Shown here: positions 1 to 6,980 of the stretch, piece after piece
Numbering within the stretch: the stretch's first letter is position 1
How the letters are laid out: each line of letters begins with the position of its first letter
NCBI GenBank assembly: GCA_002296965.1
Contig: DBIW01000001.1
Location: forward strand, 1 to 37,455
Direction of reading: 5' to 3'
DNA from: Treponema sp. UBA792
GTDB lineage: Bacteria > Spirochaetota > Spirochaetia > Treponematales > Treponemataceae
DNA length: 37,455 nucleotides
Notes under the pieces: model-generated
The model's input: the letters and a program-made list of their open reading frames with translations, nothing else
What the model was told of the DNA's origin: nothing
Database searches by the model: none
Translations under genes and position numbers: made by a program

Positions 1-144
1 CTTAGAAGCGTCGCCCGAAGTGTTGTGTTTCTGCAAGATTGAATAAGCGATTGTGTTTTTCGCACAGTCAGCAGGATTTTTGCCCGGCACGGATTCAACC
101 AATTTTCCGCCCGAAAGAAAAGCGCCTTTTTCCCAAAGTTTCAT
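1..144 (-). CDS. Aconitase-family hydratase, N-terminal fragment (cut by window edge)
   Basis: The first 48 residues of a larger protein are visible; the rest lies beyond base 1. The ATG at 144 follows GAGGG by 4 bases, a good ribosome binding site. The fragment starts MKLWEKGAFL and contains AYSILQKHNTSG, which resembles the start of the single-chain aconitase-like hydratases of anaerobic Firmicutes and spirochaetes (their version, as I recall it, reads AYGILKAHNTSG). Those proteins are presumed Fe-S (de)hydratases of cytoplasmic carbon metabolism. The cluster cysteines and catalytic core fall outside the window, so the family call rests on the N-terminus only. It lies 63 bases downstream of the glycosyltransferase on the same strand; I see no clear promoter between them. 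Confidence 0.6.
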   Translation of the reverse strand, partial: MKLWEKGAFLSGGKLVESVPGKNPADCAKNTIAYSILQKHNTSGDASK

Positions 145-207
145 GTTGCCCTCGAATTGTTCTTAAGATAAATATATGGAAGAGATTAGCATAATTCGGG
201 GATTTTC

Positions 208-1194
208 TCAACGAGCAAGATTCCGCTCCGCAAGACTCACAAGATTCTCGCCCCAGTATTCACAGAGGATTCCGCGCGCCTCGTCCGCAAGCTCAGGAGG
301 AACCGTGCACCGCAACTGCTCGACGCTGTTCATCACATACAGTTTCGCAAGAGTCCTGATTCTGTCCAGCTCCATATCGGAAAGGGGATTTCTTCCTGTC
401 TCCGCAAGAATTCTTTCGCACCAGCTGAAAATCACGGTGAACACGGATGCCGATGAGACTTTCCGCCGGAACTCCTCCACGCTTCCGGCTTGGGCCGGAG
501 CCGTCATTCCTGAGCTGACGCAGTAATTCACGGCCGGAATCTCAATTCCGACATATTTTTCGCACCGCATGGCGACAAAAAAATAAATCAGCAGATCCTC
601 CGCCATGTTGCAGTATGTGCGCGGAATATCGCCGAAAGCCTCGACATAACGTGAGCGTCTTATCAGTTTGCCCCAGAGATTGGAGCTGTGGTTTCCGTCA
701 AGAAGCCAGCCGTCAAGAATGGCGCGTTTCTCAAGCGTTCCGCGATACGGACGGCTGTTCTTGGCACTTTCAACCGGAATTATTTTTTCTCCGCTCCTGA
801 TGAACGTGACTGTCGCTCCGTGGACAATGTCGGCACCAGTATTAACCGCAGTCCCGTAAAGGGCGGAAAGCGCGCCGCCGCACAGAAAATCATCACTGTC
901 AAGCATAAGGACATATTCTCCGCGCGCGGCATGAACAAGGCTGCGTCTGGCCTCGACCAGTCCGGAATTTTCCCTGTGCTCAAGGTATGTGGTCTTTATA
1001 TGTGACCTTTTGCTGGACTTTCTGACTATCCGCCGGCAGTCCTGACCGTCGCCGTCAAGTCCGGAGCTTCCGTCGTTCAGGACAACAACCTCCATTCCGC
1101 GGAAATTCTGCCGGAATATGCTTTCAAGACAGCGGGCGAGAAATCGCTCCGTGCCATAGACAGGAACACAGACGCTTACGAGAGGCGCCGCCAT
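208..1194 (-). CDS. Family 2 glycosyltransferase (GT-A fold)
   Basis: A 328-residue cytoplasmic sugar transferase. The N-terminus has the GT2 pattern: VSVCVPVYG at 7-15, VVVLNDGSS at 36-44 (nucleotide binding), ENSGLVEAR at 75-83, and the metal-binding DSDD at 99-102. No membrane segment is evident. I chose the ATG at 1194 because it overlaps the stop of the upstream lipoprotein as TGATG with AAAGGA about 12 bases before it, so translation is coupled; an upstream in-frame start at 1227 would lie inside the lipoprotein gene. Family members build surface polysaccharide or glycosylate proteins. The coupling to a lipoprotein hints at modification of a surface component, but donor and acceptor cannot be read from sequence. 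Confidence 0.85.
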   Translation of the reverse strand: MAAPLVSVCVPVYGTERFLARCLESIFRQNFRGMEVVVLNDGSSGLDGDGQDCRRIVRKSSKRSHIKTTYLEHRENSGLVEARRSLVHAARGEYVLMLDSDDFLCGGALSALYGTAVNTGADIVHGATVTFIRSGEKIIPVESAKNSRPYRGTLEKRAILDGWLLDGNHSSNLWGKLIRRSRYVEAFGDIPRTYCNMAEDLLIYFFVAMRCEKYVGIEIPAVNYCVSSGMTAPAQAGSVEEFRRKVSSASVFTVIFSWCERILAETGRNPLSDMELDRIRTLAKLYVMNSVEQLRCTVPPELADEARGILCEYWGENLVSLAERNLAR

Positions 1195-3284
1195 CAGCCG
1201 GTTATATCCTTTCTGGTGAAGACACATGTCCCGGTATCAGTAATTTTAGTCTGCCAGTTGACAACATTCCATTCTGCGCTCAGTTCCTTATCCTGACTAA
1301 GGGTATTCCTAACCTCCAGAATTCTTGACTCAAGGTCGAATTCGACAAGCCTCGCGACCTTTGACCAGCGAAATTTATTCGGAACAGAATCATCCTTATA
1401 CACGAACAGTCCGGAATCAGAGAACACAAGCTTCTTCGGCTTTATGGCGACAAAACGCTCAGGACCGAACAGTCCGTCGGCGCTGTCTACGGAAGACGGC
1501 ATATATATGTTTGCTGTATATTCTATTCCATCCGTTACTTTCATAGGATACCCACCATCCGTCCACCCTTTAAATCCGAATTCATCATCCATGGCAAAGC
1601 CGGAATCCGTCATGGTGAATCTGTAAATTCCCCCGCGGCTGAAAACCTCAGTTGTGGCGGTGGCGGTAGCAAGCTTTTCAACCTTTGTCTCGCGGACCAG
1701 CACATAAAGTGCGCCGTCCTGAACAAGAATGTCAGAAACCTTGCAGTCTGTGCTCTCAGTTTCGGTGAAAGCAGTTCCGTATTCCGTAAGTTCGGTTCCC
1801 TCCACAGAGAATGCCGACAGGAAGATGATTTTTTTCTGATTTTCATCATTTCTTTGGCCGGAAAGGTAAATTCTGTCCTTATATGCCGCGAAGGCGGTCA
1901 CATCTGAGATATTCTCCTGTCCGGAATCAAGCTTTTCCGCGGAACATACACCGCCATCAGAAAAGGACAGGACATACAGCTCAGCCCCGCCTGCAAGGAG
2001 ATAGAATTTTCCTGTGGCCGGGTCGCAACGCAGATGCGCGGTCTTAGGTGCCGCCGTACCGGATGTCAGGCTTACTGTATAAGAGGAACCGGTTTTATTT
2101 ATACAGAGGCTGTTGTTGCTCTGAGCGTCAGCATAAAGCCATGCGAGATTGCCGGACGCATCAAAACAGAAATCAAGGAGCGTGGAATTTGAAGGCAATC
2201 CATCGACTTCATATTCCGGTTTTCTTTCGCCGTCCGGCGTGGCGGCGGAGAAAAGTCCGTACGCAAGCGACGCGTCGGAAGAGTCCGTCGACGCTGATGA
2301 ATAATTGTTGTAGAAAACGTAATCCGTATCCTGATTCCATTTTGCATAAAGGACGAGATTCTCCGCCCTCGACCAGGCGGAAATATTCTTCAGGCTTGTC
2401 CCGGAGAAACCGTCGTTGTCGTACCATCCGCCGAAAATCAGGTGGTCAGAGCCGGGAAGCACGGGAAGCTCCACATCCTCATCTATCGTATAGTCCGAAA
2501 CCCGCTCTGATGCGGCATCCGCACCGGAAATTCCATCGTTGTACTCAATTTTATAGACCCTGTTGAAAGTTCCGACCGTTATCTCCGCCGATGAGGTGAG
2601 TCCGGCTGAAATCCACACGGCAAGGGCATAGCGCGCGCGGACGGAATATCCGTCTCCGTTCTCAGGCGAGCAGAGTCCGGCGGCGGAAAAATCGGCTTTG
2701 TAAATTCCCGACGGAATTCCGTCCTTCCTGAACACAAGGCTGCGTCCATCCCCGGCGATGCTCTCCGCACTGACACGGACCGGCTCCGTGTTTTTATCTT
2801 CTCCGCAGGCGATCAGCGTAAGCTCCGCCGATTCCATGCGCACCGGCTGCGATGTCCTTACAGTCAGGCTGAGGCTTCCATTCCCCCCCCCGTTCATTTC
2901 GGGAAGCAGCGTGAATTCAAGAAGATTCTCCTTTCCGGCCACGACAGTCCTGTCTTTCAGCACGGACGAGAAATTCTCCGATCCTGTCCGCGCGGAAAGG
3001 GTGAACGTGTACGTGCCGGCGGCAATCTCCGCGGAAGCCCCGGAAAACTCAGTCAGGGATTCCCATCCGGCAATTTTTGATGACGTGCCGTCATGCCCGG
3101 CCGTAAGAACGATGTCCGTAAGGCCGTCTCCGCTGAATGTCGGAAAGACGGTACGGCCGGAGAATCTGTCAGAAAAGACCAGAACCGCCTCATCCGCCGG
3201 CAGACCGGAGTCCGAAAGCGCGGAACCGCAGGAAATAAAGAGAAGCGGCAGCGCAACAAGCAGCGCGGATAAAATTTTCCTCAT
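1194..3284 (-). CDS. Lipoprotein C: large surface lipoprotein with InlB-type repeat and in-frame G9 tract
   Basis: A 696-residue predicted lipoprotein. The start ATG at 3284 has AGGGGG 6 bases upstream, better than the in-frame start at 3311. The signal peptide MRKILSALLVALPLLFISC ends in a spirochaete-style lipobox with Cys19. Roughly residues 246-317 form an InlB B-repeat/Listeria-Bacteroides-type module (YKIEYNDG ... FGGWYDNDGF ... LYAKWN). The C-terminal half has short segments such as DPATGKFYLL and YKDRIYLSG that look like beta-propeller blades; this is inference. Codons around residue 132 read AAC GGG GGG GGG AAT, a G9 tract that could switch the gene. It lies between lipoprotein B (23-base gap) and the coupled glycosyltransferase. 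Likely outer-membrane or periplasmic anchored; ligand unknown. Confidence 0.85.
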   Translation of the reverse strand: MRKILSALLVALPLLFISCGSALSDSGLPADEAVLVFSDRFSGRTVFPTFSGDGLTDIVLTAGHDGTSSKIAGWESLTEFSGASAEIAAGTYTFTLSARTGSENFSSVLKDRTVVAGKENLLEFTLLPEMNGGGNGSLSLTVRTSQPVRMESAELTLIACGEDKNTEPVRVSAESIAGDGRSLVFRKDGIPSGIYKADFSAAGLCSPENGDGYSVRARYALAVWISAGLTSSAEITVGTFNRVYKIEYNDGISGADAASERVSDYTIDEDVELPVLPGSDHLIFGGWYDNDGFSGTSLKNISAWSRAENLVLYAKWNQDTDYVFYNNYSSASTDSSDASLAYGLFSAATPDGERKPEYEVDGLPSNSTLLDFCFDASGNLAWLYADAQSNNSLCINKTGSSYTVSLTSGTAAPKTAHLRCDPATGKFYLLAGGAELYVLSFSDGGVCSAEKLDSGQENISDVTAFAAYKDRIYLSGQRNDENQKKIIFLSAFSVEGTELTEYGTAFTETESTDCKVSDILVQDGALYVLVRETKVEKLATATATTEVFSRGGIYRFTMTDSGFAMDDEFGFKGWTDGGYPMKVTDGIEYTANIYMPSSVDSADGLFGPERFVAIKPKKLVFSDSGLFVYKDDSVPNKFRWSKVARLVEFDLESRILEVRNTLSQDKELSAEWNVVNWQTKITDTGTCVFTRKDITG
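2883..2891 (-). repeat. G9 homopolymer inside lipoprotein C (candidate contingency tract)
   Basis: Nine consecutive Gs on the coding strand encode Gly-Gly-Gly about 132 residues into lipoprotein C, in frame. Neighbouring glycines mostly use GGA or GGC, so three GGG codons in a row are out of character. With eight Gs the frame would read GGA ATG GAA GCC TCA GCC TGA and stop at once. With ten it would stop at a TAA about 30 codons later. Only nine Gs, or a change of three, keep the gene on. Confidence 0.75.
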
Positions 3285-3307
3285 GGATGTCCCCCTAAAT
3301 GTCACGG

Positions 3308-4270
3308 TCACTCTGAAACCTCGAATTCATATTGCCAGAAATAGATTTTCCCGGATTTTTCCGCGGAAAGCCGCACAAGATAATTTCCGGAAACAAAACC
3401 GGACGTGTCGACGGTGAATTTTCTTTCCGAGCCGGTTATGGCGGCGCAGCTCCAGCTGTAGCTGTCAAAACCGCCTGCGGCGGTGAATTCATAGACCTTG
3501 CCATTCCTTTCGGAACCGGAATCAACATCATCAGCGGAGGAAATGAATTCTACAGCCGCGGAAATTTCCGCCTCAGGCTCATCAACCGTGACCGTAATCG
3601 CCGCTGTGAATCCGCGGTATTCGGCGGTCACCGTCTGCGGTCCGCTCCTGCTTCCGTCATAGCCGCTGAAATTCACAAGACCGGAGTCTATGCTCTCCGA
3701 GCTTCCGTCCGCATATTCCGCTGTCACCGTCACGCGCGACGGGTCAAAAGCGGCGCCGTATCTGAATGTCAGACCGTCCTCCGCAGCCTCCGCCTTTATT
3801 CCGGTGACGGCAAGCTTCACGATGACCGTAATCTCGGATGGAGAACCGGCGGATGGCACCGAAACCGGTCCGCTTAAGCCTTCGGCGACGAGCCTCTCAC
3901 CTTCTCCGCCGTTTATAATATAAAGGGAAATTTTTATCACCACCTCAGTATCCGCTGGAACCGATATTCCGACAGGATCCACAGAAAGAATTCCGTCACA
4001 TTCCCGTATCTCTCTTGTGAAATTCTGAGTGCTGTCTCCTGAGTCAACGCCGTCTCCGGAAACTTCCGCCTTTATGGCGAGCGCGGTTCCGGCCGACACC
4101 GCCGAACGTGAATTGTCCGCTCCGGAAATAATTCCGATAAGCTCAGGCGGCAGCGACAGCAAGACCTGAGGCCGGCTCCTCCCCGAAAATGAGGACGAGC
4201 ACCCGGACACAAGAGCTGACACCAGAAGCGCAAGGGCGGCAACCCGTATTTTTGCTGATTTCTTATCCAT
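3308..4270 (-). CDS. Lipoprotein B: surface lipoprotein with Ig-like (Big_3-type) domain
   Basis: A 320-residue predicted lipoprotein. I place the start at ATG 4270: the signal peptide MDKKSAKIRVAALALLVSAL then runs into a clean lipobox LVSGC with Cys24. Residues about 170-230 form a bacterial Ig-like domain (VTAEYADGS ... GPQTVTAEYRG ... ITVTVDEP). The C-terminus (about 250-320) has an FDSYSWS stretch like PKD/Ig-like modules of treponemal surface proteins. No Shine-Dalgarno precedes the ATG, but a -10 box lies 6 bases upstream (see the promoter at 4277-4305), so the mRNA may be leaderless. It probably sits on the cell surface or in the periplasm. It shares the strand and neighbourhood of two other lipoproteins and could be part of a surface complex; that is inference. 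Confidence 0.85.
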   Translation of the reverse strand: MDKKSAKIRVAALALLVSALVSGCSSSFSGRSRPQVLLSLPPELIGIISGADNSRSAVSAGTALAIKAEVSGDGVDSGDSTQNFTREIRECDGILSVDPVGISVPADTEVVIKISLYIINGGEGERLVAEGLSGPVSVPSAGSPSEITVIVKLAVTGIKAEAAEDGLTFRYGAAFDPSRVTVTAEYADGSSESIDSGLVNFSGYDGSRSGPQTVTAEYRGFTAAITVTVDEPEAEISAAVEFISSADDVDSGSERNGKVYEFTAAGGFDSYSWSCAAITGSERKFTVDTSGFVSGNYLVRLSAEKSGKIYFWQYEFEVSE

Positions 4271-4276
4271 AGCGGC

Positions 4277-4305
4277 ATTATCCATCACTATCGACAAAAA
4301 AACAA
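4277..4305 (-). promoter_or_regulatory. Candidate promoter of lipoprotein B, -35 inside the terminator T-tract
   Basis: On the minus strand TTGTTT (4305-4300), a 17-base spacer and GATAAT (4282-4277) precede the ATG at 4270. The -35 is formed by the end of the terminator T-run. The expected transcription start falls on or next to the A of the ATG, consistent with the absence of a Shine-Dalgarno sequence. Confidence 0.45.
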
Positions 4306-4336
4306 CCACCGGACGGAAAAGAAATTCCCGTCCGGC
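4294..4336 (-). terminator. Rho-independent terminator after lipoprotein A
   Basis: The minus strand folds into CCGGACGG / CCGTCCGG (arms 4335-4328 and 4316-4309, further pairing toward the loop), followed by TGG and then TTGTTTTTTT. It begins 16 bases after the lipoprotein A stop. It separates lipoprotein A from B and C, so the downstream genes depend on read-through or on their own promoter. Confidence 0.85.
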
Positions 4337-4351
4337 GGCCGTCAGAAGACA

Positions 4352-6096
4352 TTACTGTATGGAAGCAAGATAAAACGTCACATCATTTCTATAATATTCC
4401 GCCGTGTCGCCGCTGACCGTACAGCTTGAGGTTCCGGCCGCGACATCCGAGCCGGAATAGCGGCTGAACCTGTACTTGTCCGATTTGAACAGGCTCTGAG
4501 GCTGCATGAGCGTGTCGCCGAAGAAGCTGATCTCGCTCCAGGAGCTTACGGTTTCAGCTGGCGATGAGTCCGGATCAACTACAGTCCTCTCCTTGCCGTC
4601 ACCCGGAGCGCCGTCAACGGTGATTCCGAGTTTTTCGGCTTCGGAAGCGCTGTATATGGACTGTCCGTCAACGTACAGTCCGTATACAGTCAGAACCTTT
4701 TTCTTTTCTCCGCCCCAATCGCCTGACTTAAGCGCCCAGTCGTTCAGTTTGAACACGGATGAGTAATCCGAATCACCGTAAACAAAACCCGCGATTCTCA
4801 CGTATGTAGCCGACTCGATGAAATAGCTGTTTCCGCTGAGCATATTGTCTATGAATTCATAGTCTCTCCAGTAGCTGATTTTTAGGGAGTCCTTCAGCGG
4901 ATAAGTGCCGTCGGTATCATCGTTCCATCGGACATCGCTAATCATCCAATAGGAGTCAGAATCGTCCCAGCTTGTGCCCCTTGCGAGCTGATACCAGGTT
5001 CCCTGACGGAGAATTTTTCCGCTGAATCCGGCGCTGAATTCCGGTGAGGCGTTTCTCCTCATAACCCTGTCGGAAGTCAGGACAGGAGAAAGGGCGGAAC
5101 TGTTCGTGACAAGAAGATCCCCAAGCCCTCCGGCCGCCTTCACATTGAATGTGGATGTTGAGAGGATTACGTTTCCGAATTTTATTGTGACCGTGAACGA
5201 ATAGTCCTTTCCCTTCTCGACAAGCGGATAGTAATATGAGAAATAACTTGTACCCAGGAACTCTTCGTTCCGCATCTCGACATCGTTCATCGTGTCTCGG
5301 ATGGTTATATACTGCGTGCCGGAGCTGTACGAGCCTGAATCATAATAGTAAAGAAGATTTCCTGAGAAGCGGATTCCGTGCTCGGTCGGTGTGCATGTCA
5401 CATAGTTGGGGTTGCCGGATCCTGCTGAAACCTTAATCTCGCCGGCATCAGCTGTCTTTCCGCCCGCGACCGTGTATTCCGTCTCAAATGAAGTGCAGTT
5501 TCCGCCTGACCAGACACAGAGCTTATGGGTTCCGGCGGGAATTCCTGAGACCGTGAATTTTCCGTCGTCTCCGCAGACCGCCATGTAGCTTGTTCCGGCG
5601 ATTCCGACGATTGCCCCCGCCGCGGAGCCTCCGTCAACAGAAATGACTCCGGATATATTTCCCTTCAATGTAAGCGTAAGATCCGGCGCCGCGGCGCGTT
5701 TTCCTTCCGACAGCGTCACCTTTGTGTATGCGGCCTCGTTTCCTGAGACGGCATATACCGTCCACTCCCCGGCGGCAAGCTCCGTAAATTCATAGTGACC
5801 GCCGGCATCCGTCTCCGTTCCGGCATAGAACAAGCTGACCGTCCTGCCTGCCGTGGCCGCGGCTCTTGCGGACTCTCCGGCTCCGTCCTGACCGACCTTT
5901 TCAAGATAAACTCTTACTCCGCTGCTGTCAGCGGATCCCGAATTGAGTATCACCTTGCCTTCAAGCGAAGATGTACCCCCCCCGAATTTTTCGCTGTATT
6001 CTCTCCTCCTGACGGCTGGCTGCAGCCTGCTGCAAGCATCATCAGCCCGATTATTCCCGCCACTGCGCGTGACAGTTTTCCATGCGATTTCACCAT
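4352..6096 (-). CDS. Lipoprotein A: phase-variable lipoprotein, out of frame as sequenced (G8 tract)
   Basis: The true start is ATG 6096, preceded by GGAGGAATTT. It encodes MVKSHGKLSRAVAGIIGLMM and then the lipobox LAAGC (Cys25). This frame ends at a TGA at 5952-5950 after 48 residues. The long downstream frame, open from 6133 to 4352, has no signal peptide of its own and enters the same reading just after a G8 tract (5976-5983). Nine Gs would join them into a 581-residue lipoprotein. The body begins with two carboxypeptidase-regulatory-like beta-sandwich domains (LEGKVIL ... GHYEFTELAAGEWTVYA, then ISGVISVDGG ... GKFTVSGIPAGTHKL). About 350 residues that I do not recognise follow. Seven or eight Gs both give early stops. 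This is either a switched-off phase state or a homopolymer sequencing error; the second G-tract in lipoprotein C favours the former. Confidence 0.75.
5976..5983 (-). repeat. G8 homopolymer: frame switch of lipoprotein A
   Basis: Eight Gs on the coding strand lie 13 codons after the lipobox cysteine. As sequenced the frame continues VHLRLKAR and stops. With seven Gs it reads YIFA and stops. With nine it continues GGGTSSLEGKV into the full-length body. This is the classical layout of a slipped-strand contingency locus; poly-G tracts are known to vary in treponemes. Confidence 0.8.
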
Positions 6097-6128
6097 AAAT
6101 TCCTCCTTGCAAAAAATCATATATGTCC

Positions 6129-6165
6129 GTCATGACCGCATTATCATGACAGGGGCGGGATTATA
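6129..6165 (-). promoter_or_regulatory. Lipoprotein A promoter -10 box and initial-transcript dyad
   Basis: On the minus strand a perfect TATAAT (6165-6160) is expected to start transcription near 6153, giving a 57-base leader that ends in the strong GGAGG site of lipoprotein A. Positions 6150-6129 hold a perfect 7-bp inverted repeat GTCATGA-N8-TCATGAC immediately downstream of the start, where an operator would act. No good -35 box is seen at 16-18 bases; that position carries an AT-rich repeat instead. Confidence 0.45.
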
Positions 6166-6186
6166 TGGAATTTACGGTCGCGTTTA

Positions 6187-6230
6187 TATAGTTTAAATGA
6201 TGATTTTTATAGATTTTTTATAGTTTAAAT
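6187..6230. repeat. Twelve-bp direct repeat 32 bp apart upstream of lipoprotein A
   Basis: TATAGTTTAAAT occurs at 6187-6198 and again, perfectly, at 6219-6230. The 32-bp period is about three helical turns, so both copies face the same side of the DNA. The proximal copy covers the expected -35 position of the lipoprotein A promoter. This suggests an activator or repressor site; no regulator is identified. Confidence 0.5.
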
Positions 6231-6265
6231 AAGTTCCGGGCAATGAATGGCTCCCTGCGCACGAA

Positions 6266-6976
6266 TCACGGAAGATATTCCGGCTTTATGTTCCTCATTG
6301 AGCGGAAAAGGAGCTGCTTTCTTCCGTCATCTCCGCCGGTCATCGCCTCAAGAATTCTGCGGGCCTCTTTTCTGCCGGAATTGTCCTGATAGCTGCAGGT
6401 GCAGGTGTGGCAGCCGAAGCCCCTTTCCTGCGCAAAACCGATTACCGTCCTCTCGGAGGCATAACAGAGCGGTCTGATTATTGTGACCGGATATTTTCTG
6501 TACGAAAATTTCGGCGGCATGGTGGCGATTGTCCCTTTGTTCAGCATGTTCATCAGGAGAGTCTCAAGGATGTCGTCAAGATGATGGCCGAGCGCAATCT
6601 TGTTGAACCCGTTCACGGCGGCATATTTCAGAAGCTCAGTCCGCCGCTGCGTCGAGCACCACCAGCAGTTCATGCGGAAGCCGGGCTTAAGGCGGCCGAG
6701 CGTGTCCACATCCACAGAGACGAGCGGAACATCATGCTCACGGAAAAAGGCGGCTATCTCCGGGGGCAAAGGCGGCGCGAAATCAGCCTTTATGTTAAGC
6801 GCCGCAAAAGTAAAATTCGAGGACGGCCGCCTGCTCCGTTCCGAGAGATAGCAGGCAAGCGCGGTTGAATCCTTTCCGCCGGACGCGCCCACAAGAATCC
6901 GGTCTCCCGGACAAATCATGCCGTAGTCGAAGACAGCCTTGTCTATAAGACTGTAAAGTGACGGATGCCTGGACAT
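6266..6976 (-). CDS. ttcA: TtcA-like PP-loop tRNA thiolation ATPase
   Basis: A 236-residue cytoplasmic enzyme of the PP-loop ATP pyrophosphatase family. The nucleotide loop SGGKDS is at residues 32-37. A CxxC pair (CWWC) and a later CHTCTC match the Fe-S ligands of TtcA, which makes 2-thiocytidine at tRNA position 32. LGHHLDDILETLLMN is the second family signature and separates it from TilS. It is shorter than E. coli TtcA (about 310). The start at ATG 6976 lies 4 bases after the FemAB-like stop, with GGGGA upstream; starts farther upstream would run through that gene. As third gene of the metG transcription unit it fits a tRNA theme. TtcA itself is likely but not certain, since several related thiolases share these motifs. 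Confidence 0.75.
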   Translation of the reverse strand: MSRHPSLYSLIDKAVFDYGMICPGDRILVGASGGKDSTALACYLSERSRRPSSNFTFAALNIKADFAPPLPPEIAAFFREHDVPLVSVDVDTLGRLKPGFRMNCWWCSTQRRTELLKYAAVNGFNKIALGHHLDDILETLLMNMLNKGTIATMPPKFSYRKYPVTIIRPLCYASERTVIGFAQERGFGCHTCTCSYQDNSGRKEARRILEAMTGGDDGRKQLLFRSMRNIKPEYLP

Positions 6977-6980
6977 GGAC

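Noticed and set aside
2758..3417. A 219-codon plus-strand frame across lipoproteins B and C
   Set aside because: Antisense to both lipoprotein genes, and includes the complement of the G-tract as prolines.
6097..6133. The upstream ATG at 6133 as the start of lipoprotein A
   Set aside because: It gives a non-exported, unlikely N-terminus without a ribosome site, while the other frame has a perfect lipoprotein signal and GGAGG. The ATG itself lies in the leader dyad.
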